DNA of 64,000 nt. Source: Paramoeba atlantica. Lineage: Eukaryota; Discosea. The notes under the pieces are model-generated. The model saw only the letters and a program-made list of their open reading frames with translations, ran no database searches and was not told the origin of the DNA. Location: NCBI GenBank assembly GCA_977017575.1, contig CDRNVI010000012.1, positions 124,001 through 188,000 on the forward strand, written 5' to 3'. Below, in pieces: positions 11,986 to 20,800 of the stretch. A program made the position numbers and the translations under genes. Numbering within the stretch: position 1 is the first letter of the stretch; every line of letters starts with the position of its first letter.

Positions 11986-12382
11986 TTCATTATTCGATCA
12001 CTAACTTTCTCAACATTGAGAGGGTATCTGCTGATTATTGCCATTCCGTTGTATCCGTTAACAGCACTCATCAGATAAAGGTGAATAAGAATTCCGTTAA
12101 GAAAAAGCTTACGATGTAAGATGGGATCGTCACCTTGGAACGTCAGCCTCGTTTCCTGCAGATTCATAATGTCAGCACATTGACATATAAGATTGACTCT
12201 TTATATCCGTTGCCTTTACCTTTAGGGTATCAACATTTAGAGTACTAATCGTGAACCCCCCTCTCTAGTCCAAAGAGCATGGCCGCCACACGTTTCAACA
12301 GCAACCGCTGGAACACGGCAACCAAAACACTTAACCAACCAGACACCCAAGAAGAGCGTAGTTGTGTATTGAGTTGAGTAGT

Positions 12383-12450
12383 GAGGTGGCGGAGTGGCAA
12401 GAATTCAAAGTTTGAAGAACATGGTGGTCATACAGCGAGTTCAAAACCGC
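12383..12450 (+). mobile_element. SINE-B head fragment
   Basis: GGTGGCGGAGTGGCAAGAATT and GAGTTCAAAACCGCTC reproduce the A-box and B-box region of the SINE-B family seen at 12,928, 45,171, 46,942 and 49,418, and the copy stops after the B box. A short imperfect duplication of ATTATTACTGGCG follows at 12,460-12,495. Repeated in each array unit. Confidence 0.8.
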
Positions 12451-12493
12451 TCATCACATTATTACTGGCGATTATTACTTACATTATTACTGG

Positions 12494-12785
12494 CGCGGTG
12501 CGGGTGTAGTTGGTAGACGGTGGGTCTTACAACTTGCAGGTTCCGGGTTCGATTCCAGCTATCGACAAAACTCGCAACCTGGCGGCCTCACTACAAAGGG
12601 AAAGCGATCAGTAGTGCCTTCAAGGCCCACACCCAACCCCGCTCCCTGGAGGACCGACCCGGAACCGCCTCGCCGAACCAGGCCCCAGCGCAGCCGCTAA
12701 ATTGCGAGCTGCTTACGCAAAGGAGGCTTGAGACACAGCCTACACGATGCAACGGGGTTGGACGCCCGTCCGGGTAGCTACCGGG
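12494..12785 (+). mobile_element. SINE-A, tRNA-headed short retroposon
   Basis: The 5' part resembles a tRNA: TAGTTGGTAGACGG (A-box region, 12,507-12,520), an anticodon-arm-like GGTCTTACAACTTGC whose loop would read TAC (Val), and a perfect internal B box GGTTCGATTCC at 12,546-12,556. A non-tRNA body of about 220 bp follows. An antisense relative lies at 13,985-14,135 and a 3' body piece at 47,689-47,782. RNA polymerase III transcription from the internal boxes is expected for this class. Not a functional tRNA: the acceptor stem cannot pair. Confidence 0.8.
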
Positions 12786-12927
12786 ATGGTGAACAAAATC
12801 ACCATCATCCAAATCATTCCGGAATGCTCCGGATGGTCGCTGGCAATCCAGACCCTTCACAGACAGATTTGGAAGTTCCGATGCCGACGTCCTCTACCAG
12901 TTTCCGCTTTTCCAAGGCGGCACCAGG
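12786..12927 (-). mobile_element. Inverted 3' tail of SINE-B joined to SINE-A
   Basis: This is the reverse complement of the last ~140 bp of SINE-B, from its short-unit tail (CACCATCATCC) and hairpin (CCGGAATGCTCCGG) to CCAAGGCGGCACCA. It abuts SINE-A on the left and the head of a full SINE-B on the right, so 12,494-13,322 is a composite of three retroposon pieces. Repeated in all five units. Confidence 0.8.
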
Positions 12928-13322
12928 GCGGAGGTGGCGGAGGTGGCGAAGTGGCAAGAATTCAAAGTTTGAAGCACATAGTGCTCAGACGGCGAGTTCA
13001 AACCCGCTCATCGCAATATTCCCGGCGGCCTCACTCTAAGAGGCTGGGCTGATAACCGACTAGGCCCAGTACTCGGAGGACCGTCCCGGACCCTCCCCTC
13101 AGGGAACCAGCTCCCTTACCCGGCTTAAACCTCTTGGGTAAGCCGTGTTGACGTACAGTTCGTCGACGCAGCGTGTTGGCAACAGCACGTTCGTTCCGCC
13201 TTGGAAAAGCGGAAACTGGTGGAGGACGTCGGCCTCGGAACTTCCAAATCTGTCTGTGAAGGGCCTGGCTTGCCAGTGACCATCCGGAGCAATCCGGAAT
13301 GATTTGGATTTTGGATTTGGGC
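12928..13322 (+). mobile_element. SINE-B, full-length tRNA-headed retroposon
   Basis: Head: A box TGGCGAAGTGG at 12,944-12,954 (TGGCGGAGTGG in sister copies, a perfect consensus A box) and a degenerate B box GAGTTCAAACCC at 12,994-13,005. Spacing and extra arm recall a type-II tRNA (Ser or Leu). A body of about 270 bp follows. Near the 3' end lies the hairpin CCGGAGCAATCCGG at 13,284-13,297 with a GCAA loop, then a short-unit tail (TTTGGATTTTGGATTTGG). At least four more copies occur in the window. Confidence 0.87.
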
Positions 13323-13579
13323 GATGAGAGTCTCGGTTTTGGATTGAGAACGTTCGGACGGAGAGTTCATCGCTGTTTAAGAGTAAGGAAGAATGTTCTT
13401 TGTGTTAAAGTTAAAAAACACAGGGTTACAAGTAATATTATTTATAATAAAACACTTCAAAACTACTGTACGTGAGTTTGCGTTTTTGCATTGTAAAAGA
13501 AACCCTCTTTACTAGTGTTCGTTAATATGAGCAAATCATTTCACCAATAAGTCGGATACCAATTTAAGTGTATCAGACA
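13323..13579. other. AT-rich spacer without a recognised feature
   Basis: No gene, repeat or known motif is evident between SINE-B and the MITE-like element. A faint relative of TAAAAGAAACC at 13,494 recurs near 13,790. Same in all units. Confidence 0.4.
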
Positions 13580-13847
13580 TGTTCTCGAGCAAAACGAAAC
13601 TCAGTTATTCGATGCAAAAAAAAAAAAAAAAAAAAATTATTCGATGCGAAGCCAGATTGAAGAACCAATTTTGAGAATTCAATGATTTTTGAGCTCCGAT
13701 TTCGTACGAAAGGTTTAATTGGGACAAAACTTAGCTTCAGGGGGGCCTAAAAGATAAAACAACCACACTAAATTCCTTAGCTCGGTACAATAAAAGAAAC
13801 CGGCTTCACATATAATAACTGAGTTTCGTTTTGCTCGAGAACACTCT
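13580..13847. mobile_element. MITE-like element with perfect 28-bp terminal inverted repeats
   Basis: GTTCTCGAGCAAAACGAAAC (then TCAGTTAT) at the left end is matched exactly in inverse at the right end (AACTGAGTTTCGTTTTGCTC ... GAGAAC, ending near 13,847). The interior of about 210 bp has no coding capacity. No target duplication is clear. A poly(A)-only insertion sits just inside the left repeat. A related end motif lies at 7,455-7,480. Repeated in units 2-5 at +6,485 steps. Confidence 0.75.
13605..13647 (+). mobile_element. Poly(A)-only retroposition footprint
   Basis: A run of about 21 A is flanked on both sides by the identical 11-mer TTATTCGATGC (13,605-13,615 and 13,637-13,647). This is the structure of target-primed reverse transcription that stopped within the poly(A) tail: target-site duplication, tail, duplication. 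No element body remains. It lies inside the MITE-like element and so is younger than it, but older than the array, since all five units carry it. Confidence 0.7.
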
Positions 13848-13984
13848 CTTATCACCTAATCTCCATCCCCTCTTAATGTGAACTAACGCATCCATGAGTT
13901 AACATTCAACTTAAATGGAGTGTACACTTATCTCTCGCAATCTAATAATAACCAAAAACAAATACTTTCTGTCTTTCGCACCGC

Positions 13985-14135
13985 ATATGGGTCTTGAAGG
14001 CATTGCTTATCGCTCTACCTTTATAGTGAGGCCGCCAGGGTGCCAGTTGTGTCAACAGAGTGAATCGAACCCCCAACCTGCAGGTTGTAAGGCCCACCGT
14101 CTTCCAACTGCACCCGCACCCATTTTTCAAGGGGT
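13985..14135 (-). mobile_element. SINE-A head, antisense copy
   Basis: The reverse complement reads GGGTGCGGGTGCAGTTGGAAGACGG ... CTTACAACCTGCAGG ... GGTTCGATTC, matching the tRNA-like head of SINE-A, then about 80 bp of its body (CTGGCGGCCTCACTATAAAGG) before similarity stops near 13,985. A 3'-truncated copy. Repeated in each unit. Confidence 0.78.
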
Positions 14136-14695
14136 GTTCTATGCCAGCACATGGAGAAGAATCGAATGAAACCCAAGTGTCTACAGGTATATCAGGCCCC
14201 AAACTCTCAAAAAACGGTCTAGGAGTTGATTTGGGAAAAAAATAATTTTTAACTTTCACCCATAAATTTTTAGTTTTTTTTTTGAAAATTGCAAAAATTG
14301 CTATGATCACCTTGGTGGGGGGGGGGCAGCGGTACCCATCGGAATTGTTGAAAAACTAGTGATCTCGTCACTCAATTCGATTCATACGTCTTCCTTTTTT
14401 CCTTGCGCCTCCTCCATCCTCATCGGCCACACACTTCAAGGTAAATTTTGGACTATGTAGGTGTATTATCGGCACAGGGTGGAGAAATATCAAATGAAAT
14501 CAAAGAGTATACAGGTATAGAAGGCTCCAAACTCTCAAAAAACGGTATAGGAGTTGATTTGGGAAAAATATATTTTTTCACTTTCACCCATAAATTTTTA
14601 TTTTTTTTTGCAAAATTTCAAAAATTGCTATGATCACCCTGGTGGGGAGGTGGGGGGGGGCAGTGGGTACACATCGGAATTGTTGAAAAACTGTT
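14136..14695. repeat. Two diverged direct copies of an unclassified repeat (family R)
   Basis: 14,136-14,365 and 14,440-14,695 share ACTCTCAAAAAACGGT, AGGAGTTGATTTGGGAAAAA, CACCCATAAATTTTTA, TTGCTATGATCACC and GGAATTGTTGAAAAACT in the same order. Both carry a G-rich run (for example GGTGGGGAGGTGGGGGG at 14,641). Antisense relatives occur at 45,060-45,140 and 57,430-57,510. No coding capacity. It may be terminal or subterminal sequence of the MULE-like element next to it, or an independent family. Confidence 0.65.
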
Positions 14696-14724
14696 AGTTC
14701 CGCCATAGTGACAGCAACTATTGG

Positions 14725-14870
14725 GTTGAAGAGTCACTAGTGAGTTCTCTATTGAGTTGCACGCATCTGGATTGCTAAAACTCAATAGTAAACTCAATAG
14801 TAGCTGAAGTGTGTTTCTATTATTGAGTCTGAACTTAATAGTTCCTATGAAACTTGTGTACTATTGAGTC
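14725..14870. promoter_or_regulatory. Cluster of CTATTGAGT / ACTCAATAG motifs upstream of the transposase gene
   Basis: Within about 150 bp the 9-mer or a close variant occurs at least five times in both orientations: CTATTGAGTTG near 14,751, AACTCAATAGTAAACTCAATAG near 14,787, TATTGAGTCTGAACTTAATAG near 14,823 and CTATTGAGTCTGAACTT near 14,861. Dense short repeats inside a transposon end are typical transposase-binding subterminal sites. One related AACTCAATA occurs downstream of the gene at 44,650. Function is inferred from arrangement only. Confidence 0.45.
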
Positions 14871-15118
14871 TGAACTTCATACCTAATTTTTTTGTAGTCC
14901 AATAATTTTTTTTGATTTCGTCAAAATTGTTTTCCCAGAAACGATTTCTAGTACATGTTTGAGAGTTTAAAGCCTTAGCTATTGTACCCTGACTGTTCAA
15001 GATGATCACTTTACAAACAAAACTATTGAACCTTCCTGGTACTCTAAAAATCATTTCTAGATTTCTGATTATTTAAGTCATATCTTGTGAAACGGACCTA
15101 CTGAACGTCATCCAAACA

Positions 15119-17823
15119 ATGGCCAAGGAAAAGAAGCAACTTACGGGAAGCATCAAAAAGCTAGAAACACAAATTGAGGAAATGGAAAAAAGGAACAACG
15201 AACTTTCAACCACCCTTTAGCGTGTAGTAGCCGAAAATTCGGAGCTTTGTCGGTTCGCTTCTCGCCCAGAAGAAACCACACACGAACGAACAGAAGTGAC
15301 AAAATATTGGACGCATTTGCTCGAAACAGGAATGTCTTCACATCAAGTCACGGCAATTCGAAGGGCATACGAAGAATTAAAAACAAAAACTACATGTACT
15401 TCCCTTTGGTTCTTTTCTCCGGAGCCTAGGAGTTCATTGGAAACGTTTTTTACCTTGCCATGGATCATATGGGCGCCCATGCGCCAAGGCGAAAAAGAAA
15501 ACCTACACTGTCTTCATTGCAAGAGCGATTGACTTTCATGAAGCTTTCTCCTGTGCGTCGGATTTTTAATCTTTCGACACCAATGTACTATCTTTGTGAA
15601 GTGTATCAATGTCGTAGCACTGAGTGTCGTAAGGTAATATCAAGTGATGAAAAGAGCTTAATTTCCAGCCTATCCCACAAGGCACGAAATTCCTTTCCTA
15701 TTATTAAAACTGAGAAATTGGGGATGACTAGACGACTTTCAACGGCCATTATGGCAATAGGAACTAGTGGTTCTAATATGAGTGAATTTCAAGGTATTCT
15801 GCAAGAAGTGTATGCCGTCGATTACCATCAGCGGACGTTGCAGTATCTGAGTAATAAGCGCGATGAAAGACACATTTTTGAATTAAAGCACACGGAAAAA
15901 TTTGGATTTCGCTGGGATCCTAATTGCGTGGAAGCTATTTCAAATCGAATTTCACAAGAATGGATGACTCCATCAGTGGATCATTTTCAGGATGTTTTGA
16001 TTTCATTACTCCAGCAGCGCCAGGTGGAGTGTGACAACTATATGTCCGAGCTGACTGGTACAGTGCTTGCAATGGATCATACTTTCGAGACCGCAAAGTG
16101 CATTCGACTGCGTGGGGAAGCACCGTTTCGTTCTCACTTTGTTGTTCACAATGAAATTGGTGAGATTTTGGCTGCCGTATACACTCGAAATGAAAGTTTT
16201 GACACTTTGCACAATGTTCTTTCAAACATAGCATCACGTCCAGGAAGCAAAGCAATGGTTATATATGTTGACAACTGTTGCACAGTACGTTCTAAAATAC
16301 AACGCCACTTTCCATCTGCACATATTAAATGCGATTTATGGCATTGGCTGCACCGTTTCGCAGCTGTTATCCCACGCACTTCAGCATCAAATCGGCAAAA
16401 AATGTTTTACACCGAGCTTTGCCGATCTGTAGTAGAGCCTCTTACTATCGCTTTGTCAAAAAAGGAACATCTTGATGCGCATGAGAAAGTTATTCCACGT
16501 CCGGCAAAATTGTTTTCTAAAATGGAACTCCTGAAGGAAAAATATTCGGACATCTTTACATGGAACCCCAAGTTAGCTTCTCTCTGGCCGTACGCAATAG
16601 CCCACATCGAGCGGGACTGCCTCAGTGACCCTACAGATGTGAATTTGACGCGCGTGGATAAGGATATGGTGTATCGTTCCAGCCGAGGAACCAACATTTG
16701 TGAAAGTTTTCATTCTCGTTTGAAAGCTAAAGTGAAGCTTCGCGCGCGTAGCTCAGCAGAAACTGTAGACGCGCTGACAAGGAGCTTTATTTATCGAAGT
16801 AATGTGAAATGTGCTGTGAGATTCAAATCAGCGCCGGATATGATGTGTTTCGACGCTCTGTTGTTTCGAACCTTGAAAGAAACCTTCTCTTCTCTCTTCC
16901 TGGGGGCGGACGATGCAAGATTATGTAATAGTCCTTTTGCACTTCTCCCTGTGGCGAAACAACTAACGACTCATGAACTGTTCTTCACACAATATGTTCA
17001 CCCTGTTCAATCTGGGGATGGATATGCACTTATCCCACATTCCTTGTCTGACAATCAGCTGAGTAATGTTCGCAGCTGGGCGCAAAATAAGTTTGGTTGC
17101 GAGCCCGTATTTCTTGGCAAAGACGATGTGGAATTTAACTTCGCACTTTCGGCTACACCAACTAAGCACGAGGAAAAGGTGCGTTTCCTAGGTGGAGAGT
17201 GCACCGCAGCGTCAATGATGAGCACACTTGAATACTTGTGTGCGGGAGATCCCTGTATTCTGCGGTGCGATACATCGCGGGTGGACAAAGATACGACGTT
17301 CGAACGAGTTCTTGAACACTTGAGCAAGCCCGAGAACGACGTCGAGGAAGTTATAACCAAGGTTTCGCACGGGCAATTATTTCTTCCCCTAGTTCGCTCT
17401 CTTGCCAATGTCATTTCAAGCACTGTACTCGTTTTGCACGAGCTTTCACACGTACCATATCTAGTGGTTCCTTTCGATTCCGTATCACCAACTCCGCAGA
17501 GGCACAGAATATGCGGTGTTTGCGTACTTGATATCCCTGGTGTAGGGATATTTAAAACTTTTGATACAGATTTTGATGTAGGTTTGGGGGCGAACGAGGA
17601 GATCATAATGGTTGATGACTTACCTGTACAACATTTTACCGCGACAGGAAATAGCAACGCATGTCACCTGGCAACACATTTACATGCTCCAAGAATTGAT
17701 CCTCGCCAAAGAAACGTGATCCTTTTTGAAGCCTTTTTGGAAGAGTATTTGAGGTGGAATGGATTGCCTCGGCTAGTTTTTCCCAACTTACTTTGCTGTT
17801 TTCGACTTCAAGATGAGGAGTAG
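15119..17823 (+). pseudogene. MULE-like DDE transposase, array unit 1 (broken, chimeric C-terminus)
   Basis: The gene starts at an ATG at 15,119 with a coiled coil (KLETQIEEMEKRNNEL), meets an in-frame TAG after 33 codons, continues to about 15,530 (ending in CLHCKSD, a possible zinc pair), then shifts frame into a 787-codon frame opening at 15,460. In that frame a DDE-type core is visible: AMDHTF (Asp206), YVDNCC (Asp271), CDLWHWLHRF, and GTNICESFHSRL (Glu415). The last ~35 codons are read from antisense LINE-1 sequence beyond the tandem junction at 17,722 and are not native. The stop and the frameshift are shared by every unit, so the gene was dead before amplification. The superfamily assignment (MULE-like) rests on motif style; another DDE superfamily is possible. 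Confidence 0.75.
17722..17730. other. Tandem junction between units 1 and 2
   Basis: The transposase gene runs unbroken to GATC (17,721). Six bases, CTTTTT, follow, and then LINE-1 sequence from GAAGCC (17,728, equal to 11,243). In the intact transposase copy GATC is followed by GTGAAATTC (43,662). The six-base filler duplicates the CTTTTT that lies a few bases into the LINE flank, as in templated end joining or slippage. The same junction is at 24,207, 30,692 and 37,177; the base before the filler is A instead of C at 24,206. Confidence 0.9.
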
Positions 17824-20800
17824 TTGCAGTTTCAGTTTCGTTTGTTGAACGTATTCTTTTCGGAGAATGTTTCAGGGCTTTCTTAACTCCGGTTGCAAAA
17901 TTGCTCTTAATGTGATCATCCCTAAGCGCAGACCAGAAGGGCGGCTGTAGTTTCTTTTCTTGTTTTTTCCAACGAAAATTAAAGTTTGAAGATAGTACGC
18001 AGTGTCTGGTTGGAATAGGGGGGATGCAAACCTTTTGTTTACGTATCGACGAGAAAAATCGACGATTTACGATTATATGATCTAGTTGTTTTGTCAATCC
18101 TTCTGGATATTTTTTTGGACTTTGGAAAGCGATATGTCCACTTGCGCCGCGCACAGCATCCTTCATGTGCAGACTGGGCGCCCATTGAATGCAACAAACT
18201 GCGTAGCGCCTTAGTCCGCTTAGTGCGGCATTTCCAGCCTCGTACTGTAAGAAGAGGTGCATTTAAATCTCCGCAAATGATTTTCACAGGGCTTTTATCA
18301 TCATACCAGGCATCAAACAAATTTTCATCAAAGGTACCTTGGATCGATGTGTTAGCTGTTGCAGTGGGGGGGTACACATTGAACAAGAATGCCTTGGTAT
18401 TCTCCAGTATCCAAAAAAAAAAAATATTCTCCAGAAAAAAAGAAAAATATTCTCCAGAAGAAGGTTGGCCTTCATTATTCGATCACTAACTTTCTCAACA
18501 TTGAGAGGGTATCTGCTGATTATTGCCATTCCGTTGTATCCGTTAACAGCACTCATCAGATAAAGGTGAATAAGAATTCCGTTAAGAAAAACCTTACGAT
18601 GTAAGATGGGATCGTCACCTTGGAACGTCAGCCTCGTTTCCTGCAGATTCATAATGTCAGCACATTGACATATAAGATTGACTCTTTATATCCGTTGCCT
18701 TTACCTTTAGGGTATCAACATTTAGAGTACTAATCGTGAACCCCCCTCTCTAGTCCAAAGCGCATGGCCGCCACACGTTTCAACAGCAACCGCTGGAACA
18801 CGGCAACCAAAACACTTAACCAACCAGACACCCAAGAAGAGCGTAGTTGTGTATTGAGTTGAGTAGTGAGGTGGCGGAGTGGCAAGAATTCAAAGTTTGA
18901 AGAACATGGTGGTCATACAGCGAGTTCAAAACCGCTCATCACATTATTACTGGCGATTATTACTTACATTATTACTGGCGCGGTGCGGGTGTAGTTGGTA
19001 GACGGTGGGTCTTACAACTTGCAGGTTCCGGGTTCGATTCCAGCTATCGACAAAACTCGCAACCTGGCGGCCTCACTACAAAGGGAAAGCGATCAGTAGT
19101 GCCTTCAAGGCCCACACCCAACCCCGCTCCCTGGAGGACCGACCCGGAACCGCCTCGCCGAACCAGGCCCCAGCGCAGCCGCTAAATTGCGAGCTGCTTA
19201 CGCAAAGGAGGCTTGAGACACAGCCTACACGATGCAACGGGGTTGGACGCCCGTCCGGGTAGCTACCGGGATGGTGAACAAAATCACCATCATCCAAATC
19301 ATTCCGGAATGCTCCGGATGGTCGCTGGCAATCCAGACCCTTCACAGACAGATTTGGAAGTTCCGATGCCGACGTCCTCTACCAGTTTCCGCTTTTCCAA
19401 GGCGGCACCAGGGCGGAGGTGGCGGAGGTGGCGAAGTGGCAAGAATTCAAAGTTTGAAGCACATAGTGCTCAGACGGCGAGTTCAAACCCGCTCATCGCA
19501 ATATTCCCGGCGGCCTCACTCTAAGAGGCTGGGCTGATAACCGACTAGGCCCAGTACTCGGAGGACCGTCCCGGACCCTCCCCTCAGGGAACCAGCTCCC
19601 TTACCCGGCTTAAACCTCTTGGGTAAGCCGTGTTGACGTACAGTTCGTCGACGCAGCGTGTTGGCAACAGCACGTTCGTTCCGCCTTGGAAAAGCGGAAA
19701 CTGGTGGAGGACGTCGGCCTCGGAACTTCCAAATCTGTCTGTGAAGGGCCTGGCTTGCCAGTGACCATCCGGAGCAATCCGGAATGATTTGGATTTTGGA
19801 TTTGGGCGATGAGAGTCTCGGTTTTGGATTGAGAACGTTCGGACGGAGAGTTCATCGCTGTTTAAGAGTAAGGAAGAATGTTCTTTGTGTTAAAGTTAAA
19901 AAACACAGGGTTACAAGTAATATTATTTATAATAAAACACTTCAAAACTACTGTACGTGAGTTTGCGTTTTTGCATTGTAAAAGAAACCCTCTTTACTAG
20001 TGTTCGTTAATATGAGCAAATCATTTCACCAATAAGTCGGATACCAATTTAAGTGTATCAGACATGTTCTCGAGCAAAACGAAACTCAGTTATTCGATGC
20101 AAAAAAAAAAAAAAAAAAAAATTATTCGATGCGAAGCCAGATTGAAGAACCAATTTTGAGAATTCAATGATTTTTGAGCTCCGATTTCGTACGAAAGGTT
20201 TAATTGGGACAAAACTTAGCTTCAGGGGGGCCTAAAAGATAAAACAACCACACTAAATTCCTTAGCTCGGTACAATAAAAGAAACCGGCTTCACATATAA
20301 TAACTGAGTTTCGTTTTGCTCGAGAACACTCTCTTATCACCTAATCTCCATCCCCTCTTAATGTGAACTAACGCATCCATGAGTTAACATTCAACTTAAA
20401 TGGAGTGTACACTTATCTCTCGCAATCTAATAATAACCAAAAACAAATACTTTCTGTCTTTCGCACCGCATATGGGTCTTGAAGGCATTGCTTATCGCTC
20501 TACCTTTATAGTGAGGCCGCCAGGGTGCCAGTTGTGTCAACAGAGTGAATCGAACCCCCAACCTGCAGGTTGTAAGGCCCACCGTCTTCCAACTGCACCC
20601 GCACCCATTTTTCAAGGGGTGTTCTATGCCAGCACATGGAGAAGAATCGAATGAAACCCAAGTGTCTACAGGTATATCAGGCCCCAAACTCTCAAAAAAC
20701 GGTCTAGGAGTTGATTTGGGAAAAAAATAATTTTTAACTTTCACCCATAAATTTTTAGTTTTTTTTTTGAAAATTGCAAAAATTGCTATGATCACCTTGG

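Larger units (their letters stand above)
8239..12262 (-). mobile_element. Non-LTR retrotransposon (endonuclease, RT, RNase H), decayed; called LINE-1 here
   Basis: An APE-type endonuclease, reverse transcriptase and RNase H follow one another on the minus strand. Starting near 12,262 the peptide FTISTLNVDTLKVKATD opens the endonuclease, followed by LQETRL, YNGMAIISRYPL, CGDLNAPL and QLDHIIVN. The RT has FGFRPNPSTAGAQ, VDFKQAFPSISF, TLQGDVLAPYLF and DIDYADD. RNase H follows at 8.7-9.3 kb. At least three frame changes split the coding region: one near 12,170, one or more in the endonuclease, and one near 9,700. Its 5' third (11,243-12,262) was copied into the five-unit tandem array. The order of domains places it among I/ingi-like LINEs; the exact clade is not settled. 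Confidence 0.9.

Noticed and set aside
12494-12570. Genuine tRNA gene (Val-like)
   Set aside because: A and B boxes are present, but the acceptor stem does not pair, and the copy is continuous with a retroposon body found elsewhere.
14350-14400. Long terminal repeats around the transposase gene (similarity to 44,708-44,760)
   Set aside because: The similarity is short and imperfect, and nothing retroelement-like lies between; noted only as related flanking sequence.
17055-17657. 200-codon minus-strand open frame, repeated in each unit
   Set aside because: It lies opposite the transposase core and shows no domain; a shadow frame.
18091-18489. 132-codon plus-strand frame, repeated in each unit
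   Set aside because: Antisense to the LINE-1 endonuclease; proline, lysine and arginine-rich low-complexity translation without a domain.
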